This document shows, in pieces, positions 56,835-64,000 of a stretch of 64,000 bases of DNA; position 1 is the first letter of the stretch, and every line of letters starts with the position of its first letter. The stretch comes from Pictodentalium vernedei. Taxonomy: Eukaryota > Mollusca > Scaphopoda > Dentaliida > Dentaliidae. Under the pieces are notes generated by a model, which saw nothing but the letters and a program-made list of their open reading frames with translations, ran no database searches and was not told the DNA's origin. Made by a program: the position numbers and the translations under genes. The stretch covers positions 179,070,927 to 179,134,926 of the forward strand of contig CM062295.1 in NCBI GenBank assembly GCA_031216915.1, in the 5' to 3' direction.

Positions 56835-56925
56835 GCCCCCACTCCACCAGTTTGCCCCCACCCCACCACTCTGCCCCCACCCACCAGTTTGCCCCTGCCC
56901 CCCCCCCCCCCCCCCCCCCCCCACC
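56835..56925. repeat. CCCCACC / poly-C tract
   Basis: CACCAGTTTGCCCCCACCC-type repeats followed by a C run of about 23 bases. Low complexity; the open frames over it are artefacts. Confidence 0.9.
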
Positions 56926-57185
56926 AGGCACCCTGATGTCAAAATAAAAAAAAAGCAGCTATCTTTTCGCATAGTGGTTCATCGAATTTAAGCTGCATAA
57001 TAACACAAAACTGTATTGGCTAAATTCCAAGTTGCTTTTGAGAGATGATTGCAGCTGCTTCAAATTTTGACGTTAGTTTACATAACGTTAAATCCAATGA
57101 TTTAAATTCACATGCCAGTTGCCTGACCATCATATTCGATCACCTTTACAACTACATTCCGAATGTGATCTAAGTAGTCGTTGCA

Positions 57186-58122
57186 TCACTCCAGTGTTAC
57201 TATTTCCTCCCAATAATGACGTATGCCCTGCACAAGTTCATCTTTTGTTTTCGGTCGAACATGATTTCTCAGGTATTCTTTCATAGTTACCCAAATCATC
57301 TCCACGGGGTTCAGATCTGGTGATTCAGCTGGAGTTGGCCACCACGAAATATTGTTTTGTTCCATGATATTTTTTGACGCTTTGGGTCATTATCTTGGTA
57401 AAATCTGTACCCTTCTGGGTACTTCTCATTTACAAATGGGACTAAGTAAGTTTTCAAGATATTTTGGTAATAGTCACTTTTCATTATTCCAGTGAATATG
57501 TGCACCTGGGTTCTTCCTTTTCTGGAAATTCCACCCCAAACGTGAACAGAATAGGGGTGTTTGGGCTTTCCCTGTTTTGAAAATAGTTGGTTGCTCTTTC
57601 TGTCATGTTTTTTTGAACCACTCTCTAGTTTTACAGTGGACTCATCAGTAAAAATAACACCACTGAAATTGTCTCCTCTTTCCACACATTGAATCCCAAA
57701 TCCATTCTTTTTGGCCGATTAAGTTGTCTAACAATTTGACAATGTTGAACAGTTTTTCTCACCCATCCCAATGAACGCCTCTCTCGGTTGATGGTAGACA
57801 AAGAAACATCCAGTCCCAAATCAGTCCTAAGCATTTCGGCCATTCCTTCATCATTGTCATAAATAGTTTCATCCTACAGCTGTCTATGAATGCCACTCAG
57901 TATCCTTTTACGACCACTTCTGGGCTTATCTGCAATAAGGGCATATGTTTCAAATTTCTCAATCTGTCGCTGAACTGTTCGTTTGTGAACTTTCCAGTTT
58001 TCACGCTCCCTGATCACCCTACAGATGTCAGTAATATTTACCCCTTCTCGATACAAACCGATTATCTGTTGGCATATGGACATGTTTGTTTTCTTGCATG
58101 GTATACATGTAGATGAAGCCAT
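57186..58122 (-). pseudogene. Tc1/mariner-type transposase, inactivated
   Basis: Minus strand from the ATG at 58122. It begins with a paired helix-turn-helix region (SICQQIIGLYREGVNITDIC; WKVHKRTVQRQIEKF; DKPRSGRKRILS). A TAG stop follows at about 57875-57877, then the same frame continues (MAEMLRTDLGLDVSLSTINR; RSLGWVRKT). A frame change near 57690 leads to VIFTDESTVKLESG (first catalytic Asp), HVWGGISRKGRTQVHIFTGI, and YRFYQDNDPKRQK (second Asp). Another frame change near 57345 is followed by SWWPTPAESPDLNPVEMIW (third acidic residue) and a stop at 57186. At least one stop and two frameshifts: dead copy. It was a DDE/D cut-and-paste DNA transposase. Terminal repeats were not identified. Confidence 0.88.
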
Positions 58123-58162
58123 TTCCCAAAGAATTTAAGTCACCTGTTTGTGAAGGTTTTTG

Positions 58163-58247
58163 TTGTGTTTGTCATCTCTGCTGATAGCCATTCAGGGCAT
58201 GGAACGAAAGTTCCCCGTCATGAATGGCTATCAGCAGAGATGACAAA
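58163..58247. repeat. Near-perfect hairpin, about 85 bp
   Basis: GTCATCTCTGCTGATAGCCA-TTCA (58172-58195) is mirrored by TGAA-TGGCTATCAGCAGAGATGAC (58219-58242), with an inner GGAAC/GAAAGTTCC mini-stem. It lies between the mariner relic and DIRS-like element 2, so it could be the end of either, or an independent MITE. Confidence 0.75.
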
Positions 58248-58783
58248 AACCAATCAGAGTTTCTTTTCAACCTACTCACAATTGTTTACAGTTGGCTGTA
58301 ACTTAAGTGCAAGCCCTACTTCGGAACTAACTCAAGCCTTTAAGAAATTTTTCCAAACAAGTTGGAAAAGTAATAGAGTGCAAAAGCACGAAAATGATAG
58401 AAAAAGGGTCGAGCGAGACCAGCGCTCGAAATTACAGGTACTCTCTCTGCACACCTCTTGCATTTACCGAGCGCATGTGCAACAACCATGAAGTCAATTC
58501 CTTTTATTTCTGCCATTGTACATGGTCGGAAATTTTTGTGACTCGTGCTATTCTTAGCTATTATCTTCATGAACAACTTATTGTATGTGTTAATCTTCAT
58601 CTGATTGTGTGCAAGTGGATTGTATCCTTTGTCAAGCTTTCAAAATTATTGATATTTAATGCTATTTTTGATCATTTTTGCTTGTATTTTCACACATAGT
58701 CTTGTTTTTTCCCTCACGTGTGAACACAACCTTTATTGTTTTCCGTCGGCGGGAAGCTTGATTTCATTATTCACATTCATATT
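58248..58783. other. Probable 5' non-coding region of DIRS-like element 2
   Basis: No open frame with recognisable motifs. DIRS elements carry terminal inverted repeats, and the right end is outside the window, so the left boundary cannot be fixed. Confidence 0.35.
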
Positions 58784-61164
58784 ATGCCAAAGACTATTCC
58801 TTGTACCTCTTGCTTGCAGGTGAAACATATGGACGACTCTCATTCCACATGTGTCACTTGCAACAATTGTACTCAGGTCCAATCATGTGGTATTTGTGGG
58901 GTAGCCAGAACCCCTCGTTCTTGGGGTAAGGGTAGCCGTGCCTTAGCAGACATTTCTTTTGTGCACGTGGTGAATCTGTCACACAGGATTCGGATCTGTC
59001 TTTTTCTGTGTCGAGTTCCTCTGCAACTGTTGACGGTGCTAGTTCAGTGATACCTGACGTGGAGACCGTGGTCTCTTTGTCTTCTGACGTCATTCTTGAG
59101 GTGTCTGTTTTCGTAGAGAGCTTCTCCGAGGTCAGCTCGGTGACCCTCTCCGATTTGCCTCCTACGCCGTCGACAGTTGCTGAGGAAGTTGTTACTACAG
59201 ATCCTATTCTGTATGATGGTGGTTCTTCCATCTCCTCTGGGGATGGTACACAGTCTCGGGGGACCGAAGCTGTATCTGCTGGTGTGTCTGTGAGCTCTCA
59301 GCATTCCCTGACTTCGCGACGAAGCTGTGCGGGTTTGCTGTCTGCTCCGCTTCATCTGGCTAGGTTTGCTCCTAGTCGGTTGAGCCGTTCGGTCACTTCG
59401 GCAGCGATTCCTCGCCCCTTGAGCGAATCGTTTATTGTTCCTACTTCCCCTGCTAATGTGCCGACTAGCAGGATGGGGTTGGGACATTGGCATCCAGGGC
59501 CTGCTGTTCGGCAGAGGTCAGTGACAGCCCCTGTTAGCTGTCATCTTGGAACCTTCCTCCGGTGATTCCTCACTGTGTTCCGAGTCTGGATGTCGATCGA
59601 TGCTTGCCATCGGTCTCAGAGGATGGGCAGTTGGGGCCGTCTGCCGCGCAGAGGTCATTGACAGGTTCCTGTCATTCTTGGGACAATCCTCCGGTGTCTT
59701 CTCACCGTGTCCCAGGTCCAGCTACCTATCGACGTACGCCGTTGGTCTCTTTAGAGGATTTGCAGGCAGGACATCTGTTCCGCAGAGGTCAGTGATGGCC
59801 CCCCGGGCGTCACAATCGGGACTATCCTCCAGTGTCTTCTCACCGTCTCCCTATTCTGTCTGCCGAACGACGTTCGACATCGGTCTCTTCTGAGGATTTG
59901 GGTTCTTCTACCAGAAGGGTCCATTGGGAGGACACTCCGTTTGGCGATGCTGCTGCGACGGATTCTCAGGGTGACCTGCGTCAGGCCGTTTTGGCGCTCA
60001 CCCGGTTGCTTTCTGTCAACCCTCAAGTTGGCCTCCCTGTGCCTCCTGAGGCACAAGCTCCTTTGGTTGGTTGCCTAGATGTCTTGCCTGGCCCCTTGAA
60101 TACTGCACAGTATTCACAGGAGGTTTCTGCTGGTCAGCCCGAGTTGGGCTACGTCTCCTCTGCAACAGAGGATGACGATTTTTTTGAAGGTGATGGGCCC
60201 CCCTCGTCAGTCTTGGGGCAGGCTTTGGATTTCGTCTTTGGCTTATTGCCGGACACTCGACCTTCAGACCAGCCATCTGGCCGCGGTCCTCTGTGGAGCG
60301 TCGTAACCCTGTTGAGTCTTCTAGCTCTGGGGCTTTGCATCCTCTGCAATCGGCTTAGGTTGTTGAGTCCTTCCAGGGCTTAGACGCCGAAATGCGTTCT
60401 AAGGCCCTCAAGGGTTCTTTCTTTTCTAGAGCTGATGCCTTTCTGCCTCCATCGCAGTTTCGTGTTTACTATTCTGTCTGTCCACCAGTCTTCCAAGGGA
60501 TGACTACTGTGGATGAGGATTCTTCTTCCCTCAGGTTAACTAGGCCTAAGTCGGCAGTTCTCCCGATGTCGGTAGTTGAATCTATGGTGGGCCTGTCCCG
60601 AGAGATGCTGGGTATGTTATCTCTCGCGGACCATGTCGTCGCTGCCCTGGCTGAATATTTTCCACCAGGGGAGTTTGATGATGCGCAGGCGCCTTTTCGC
60701 ATTTTGTCACAGGCTCTCATGAACTTGACAACGCTCACGCCTGTAACACGGCTAATTTGGAGCTGGCACGCCGGGATGTGGTGTTGGATTCTTCTCCATC
60801 CCTTCCTTCTGAGCAGCGTGCTGTTCTGAGGTCTGCCTCTTTGATTGGACCTCAGTTGTTCTATTGTTCCGTGGAAGCTGTCCGTGGCGAGGTTCTTCGT
60901 CATTCGAAGGGCCAGCTTTTGCTGCGACAGCTGGACCAACCTGCTGCTGCGGGTGGTGGTCGTTCCAGGCCCGCCAAGTGTACTGCTGCATCTGCCTCGT
61001 CGGTGACGTCAGCTACGCCTTCAGCTCCTTCTGCTCCTTCTGCTCGGAAGAAGCGCCGACGCGGCCAGGCTCGCTGGCAGCATCAGGCAGGAAAGTCTCA
61101 GGACTCTGTCACTTCCCGAGGTGGTGGTTTCTCCTCTCTGGGGTCTCGTCGAGGCCGCAAGTGA
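58784..61164 (+). pseudogene. DIRS-like element 2: Gag-like protein with internal repeats
   Basis: Starts at the ATG at 58784, MPKTIPCTSCLQVKHMDDSH then STCVTCNNCTQVQSCGICG: a cysteine cluster (CxxC...CxxC...CxxC) typical for DIRS Gag. The frame shifts near 59000 into a Ser/Thr/Val-rich stretch (59008-59565). Three to four tandem units of about 130 bp (GGCAGAGGTCAGTGACAG-type; 59510-59900) follow, in changing frames. The conserved helical part is at 60560-60840 (SLADHVVAALAEYFPPGEFD), shifting frame near 60745 to ELARRDVVLDSSPSLPSEQR and a basic Ala/Ser/Arg tail ending at 61164. More GC-rich than everything before it. Several frameshifts suggest decay. Confidence 0.7.
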
Positions 61165-62710
61165 AGGTTCTCACCTCGATTCGCCTCCAGTCGGGGGAAG
61201 GCTGTCGCTGTTTTATGGCTGTTGGACAGAGATAACGTCAGACACTTGGGTCCTCGACGTCATCCGGTCTGCGACTGTCCTTCCATCGGCACCCCAGTTT
61301 ATCTCGGGTGCCCCTCCCGACTCGGGTCACTTCCGATTCTCTACGTCGGGACCTTCTGGTGCAGGAGATCAACAATCTCCTCTCCAAAGGGGCGATCGAG
61401 GTGGTCAGGAACACCCTTTCACCGGGTTTTACTCGAGACTTTTCTTGGTACCGTAGAAAAACGGCCAATTTCGTCCTGTCATCGAGCTGAGTGTCCTGAA
61501 CAAGTACATAATTGCTCCTTGTTTCAGTATGGAGACTTTCCGGTCAGTTTGACGTTCAGTTCATCATGGCGACTTTGCTGCCAGTATCGACCTGAAGGAT
61601 GCCTACTTCCATGTACCCATTCATCTGGCATCACAGAAATACCTTCGGTTCTCGTTTCGGGATCGAGTCTATCAATTCAGAGCTCTCCCGTTCGGTTTGA
61701 ACCTGGCTCCTTGGGCCTTCACCTGACTGATGTCACATGTGCTTGCTTTCCACCGTACTCAGTCGGCTGTGACTTCGTCAGCCTACCTGGACGACATCCT
61801 CCAATGGCACCACGATGCTGCTGTTCTGGAGTTAGATGTCAGGCAGTTTCTTTGCCTACTAGCATTGCTGGGTTTCAGAGTCAATTGCGAGAAGTCGGAT
61901 CGCCTTCCTTCTCAACGATTTCGTCATTTGGGGATGGATTTCGACACTCTTCACAATGTAGTGTCGGTCCCCCATTCTCGGGCGACGATTCTTTCCGCCT
62001 TGACTCGGAACCTGCTTCAATCTTCCTCGGTCTCGGCCAGGACTTTCCTTCGGATGCTGGGCCTTTGCGGTTCGGTGACCGACCTCATTCCACTCGGTTG
62101 CTTGTTTGTCCGACCTCTCCAACACTTCCTGTTGGATCATTGGCTTCCGAATGTAGATCCGCTGGACCTGGAACTTCCTATTCCTCGGTCCCTGCTTTGT
62201 CACCTCCACCCTTGGGCCGATGTTCCCTGGCTGACACAGCGTGTTCCGTTGGATCTTCCTTTGGCCGATCGCATCCTTACTGCGGATGCCAGCGATCGGG
62301 GCTGGGGTGTGATGTTGGATCCTCTCGGTCTGTCCACTCACGGCGAGTGGGACAGCGAGCAGGTGGGCCTTCATATCAACCAGAAGGAGCTCCTTGCTCT
62401 TCTGTTGAGTTTTCGGCTTTGGATCCCTCACCTGTCGGACCATATTGTCCTACTTCTTTCGGACAATTCGACAGTAGTGGCCTACATACAGAATCAAGGA
62501 GGCACACATTCGATTCCCATGTATCGGCTATCTCGGGATCTTCTTCTGTTGGCGCGGGATGTAAACGCTCGGGTGTCCATTCGACACATTCCCGGGCATC
62601 TCAACGTTCTAGCAGACTCCCTGTCCCGACGTGACAGTGTCCTTCCAACCGAATGGATGCTACATCGGTCGGTGTTTCAGACGATTTGCGAGCAGTGGGA
62701 CCATCCTTAG
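61165..62710 (+). pseudogene. DIRS-like element 2: reverse transcriptase and RNase H
   Basis: The linker GRLSLFYGCWTEITSDTWVL (about 61192) leads into RT. Fingers: LLSKGAIEVVRN, then YSRLFLVP and FRPVIELSVLNKYIIAPCFS with frame changes between them. Palm: FAASIDLKDAYFHVPIHLAS (first catalytic Asp) and FRALPFGLNLAPWAFT, a TGA stop at about 61725, then MSHVLAF...SAYLDDILQ (catalytic YxDD at about 61788). RNase H follows in the same frame: ILTADASDRGWGV (Asp), NQKELLALLL (Glu), LLSDNSTVVAYIQNQGG (Asp) and RHIPGHLNVLADSLSR. TAG stop at 62708. Known role: copies the element's RNA into DNA for circular, recombinase-dependent insertion. The 470-codon frame at 61222-62634 is mostly a shadow. Confidence 0.85.
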
Positions 62711-63148
62711 GTCGACCTTTTAGCTACTCGATGGAATCCTCAGGTAGAGACCTTTGTCTCCCCTTGTCCAGATCCTCTGGCATTTGCAGTAGACGCTCTG
62801 TCCCTGGACTGGACAGGTTGGATCGGCTATGCCTTCCCTCCTGCACCGATTCTTCCTCAAGTATTAGCGAAGATTCGTGCTTGCAGTTGCAGGATCATTC
62901 TGGTCGCACCTCTGTCTCCGCAGAGAGTGTGGATCAATCTGCTGTGGCCTCTGTTGGCAGATCGGCCGATTCGTCTACCTCTACGTCGCGACCTTCTTTC
63001 CCAGGGTCATCCCAAGAAGTATCACAACAACCTGGCGAGCCTGTCCCTTCACGCCTGTCTTTTATCAGGTTCTGTCTCCGACGTAGAGGTTTTTCAAGAC
63101 GAACAGTGGAGTGCATTTCTGCATCGCGGCGACATTCCACTGGCATGA
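62711..63148 (+). pseudogene. DIRS-like element 2: post-RNase H domain
   Basis: Same frame as RNase H after the TAG: VDLLATRWNPQVETFVSPCP, DPLAFAVDALSLDW, YAFPPAPILPQVLAKI. This conserved block, VDLFATR-type to YAFPP, lies between RNase H and recombinase in DIRS-like elements. Its function is unsettled; DIRS elements often have a Dam-like methyltransferase here, but I cannot see a DPPY-type catalytic motif. It ends at TGA 63146. Confidence 0.65.
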
Positions 63149-64000
63149 CTTATGCTGTGAAGTGGAAGGTTTTCTGCTGCTGATGTGCAGATCACAATGT
63201 GGATTACCGTGATCGCTCAAATTGCGGATTTTCTGGTATATCTTTTTGACTCCAAGGGCTTCCAGCCTATCATGATTAAGGGCTATTGGTCTATGCTGTC
63301 TGATACTTTCTCTTCTGTGGGAAAGCGGTGCATCGGTTGTAATATTTTTCTCTCCAAACTCATTCGGCACTTTTCTTTGAAGAGGCCTCGAGTTTTGCGT
63401 CTTACACACAAGTGGAACTTGGCATGGGTGTTGCACTGTTTGGAGGGGGCGACATTTGAGCCATTATCTGAGACCGATATGCGTTTTCTCACCTACAAGA
63501 CAGCTTTCCTTCTAGAGTTTGCTTCTGCTCGACGAGTCAGTGAGCTTCATGCGCTATCTGTTGATTCTGCTTTCTTCAGAAATGAGGCTAACAGTGTAAC
63601 ATTCACTACTGATTGCTCTTTTCTGGCTAAGAATCAACTTCCAGATTCGGTACCTCCTCCCATCTGCATTCGGGCTCTCCCCGCTGTCGATGGTCGGAGA
63701 CCTCTTCTTTGTCCTGTTCGTGCGATCAAGACTTACATTAATCGCACTCAGTTCATTAGGAGGGGTCGGAAGAGATTCTTTCCGTTTCTCATTCCTAAGA
63801 GGCAGTCTATCTCTTCCCATTCTATTTCCAGGTGGATCTGTCTTGCAATCAAGCTGGCTTATTCCCGCTTGTCTGCTTCGGATCTTGTTTCGAACCGGTT
63901 TAATGCTCATGAGGTTCGTGCCATTTCAACATCCTAGGCGTTCTCCAATTCTGTTTCGCCCCGGGATGTTATGCATGTGGCTTACTGGAGGAATGCTTCT
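63149..64000 (+). pseudogene. DIRS-like element 2: tyrosine recombinase, cut by window edge
   Basis: After a frame change near 63150 (TYAVKWKVFC ends one frame), the core continues: VIAQIADFLVYLFDSKGF, then MLSDTFSSVG and FLSKLIRHFSLKRPRVLRLT (SAM-like N-terminal domain). The catalytic domain follows: FLLEFASARRVSELHALSVD contains the first conserved Arg (ARRVSEL), and NAHEVRAIS carries the H-x-x-R motif at about 63905-63922. A TAG stop at 63936-63938 interrupts the conserved S-T-S-[stop]-A-F stretch where the family usually has Trp, and reading continues DVMHVAYWRNAS to the edge. The nucleophilic Tyr would lie just past the window. Function: integrates the circular DNA copy without making target duplications. 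Confidence 0.85.

Noticed and set aside
61222-62634. 470-codon open frame
   Set aside because: Ser/Pro/Cys-rich shadow frame of the reverse transcriptase/RNase H, whose motifs (YLDD, SDNST, PGHLN) lie in another frame.
38000-64000. Further E2F4/5 exons (marked box)
   Set aside because: Reading through the non-repeat stretches by eye gave no THEDI-type motif; a spliced cDNA alignment would be needed to exclude them fully.

Overview
This is an intron-rich, AT-rich animal genome segment, most likely from a marine invertebrate (mollusc, lancelet, hemichordate or similar; the window cannot decide which). Three things point there: three coding exons of an E2F4/5-type transcription factor with metazoan splice sites, tRNA-derived SINEs ending in AATAAA-type tails, and tyrosine-recombinase (DIRS-type) retroelements. 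There is no bacterial or organellar signal, and no true tRNA, rRNA or CRISPR array.

The only host gene I can support is the plus-strand E2F4/5 orthologue. Its exon 1 is at 3413-3523, exon 2 at 22554-22663 and exon 3 at 36553 to about 36714. The exons join in frame through the winged-helix DNA-binding domain into the dimerization (coiled-coil) region. Later exons (marked box, transactivation domain) were not seen. Introns 1 (about 19 kb) and 2 (about 14 kb), and the roughly 27 kb after exon 3, are almost entirely mobile and repetitive DNA.

Layout. 1-3.4 kb: upstream region with two inverted-repeat elements that both have 9-bp target duplications. 3.5-9 kb: MITE, SINE pieces, a 145-bp tandem array, minisatellite-like 'ACAACTCGTACC' repeats and a possible solo LTR. 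9.2-15.9 kb: a 153-bp satellite-bearing element, itself invaded by a second satellite-bearing element (10.8-13.5 kb) and by a hAT element (14.0-15.1 kb). 16.7-22.3 kb: MITEs, a broken THAP-domain sequence, SINEs and another satellite-bearing element. 24.3-32.3 kb: the second 144-bp array, a second hAT copy, and a MULE transposon encoding a FLYWCH-MULE transposase, split by another satellite-bearing element. 32.9-36 kb: a pogo-like MITE and a third hAT copy. 36.8-52.2 kb: a mariner MITE, the third and largest 144-bp array, and further satellite-bearing elements. 52.8-55.3 kb: a truncated DIRS-like element. 57.2-58.1 kb: a dead Tc1/mariner transposase. 58.8-64 kb: a longer, decayed DIRS-like element running off the window.

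The most striking pattern is that at least five sequence-unrelated families share one architecture: a 5' stem-loop, a body of tandem repeats about 145-185 bp long, the 5' arm repeated in inverted orientation near the 3' end, then a second short 3' hairpin. Where the empty site can be inferred they sit in T-runs without target duplication. This fits non-autonomous Helitron2/Helentron-like elements, and it would explain most of the satellite DNA in the window. Nesting gives a relative insertion order for several of them.
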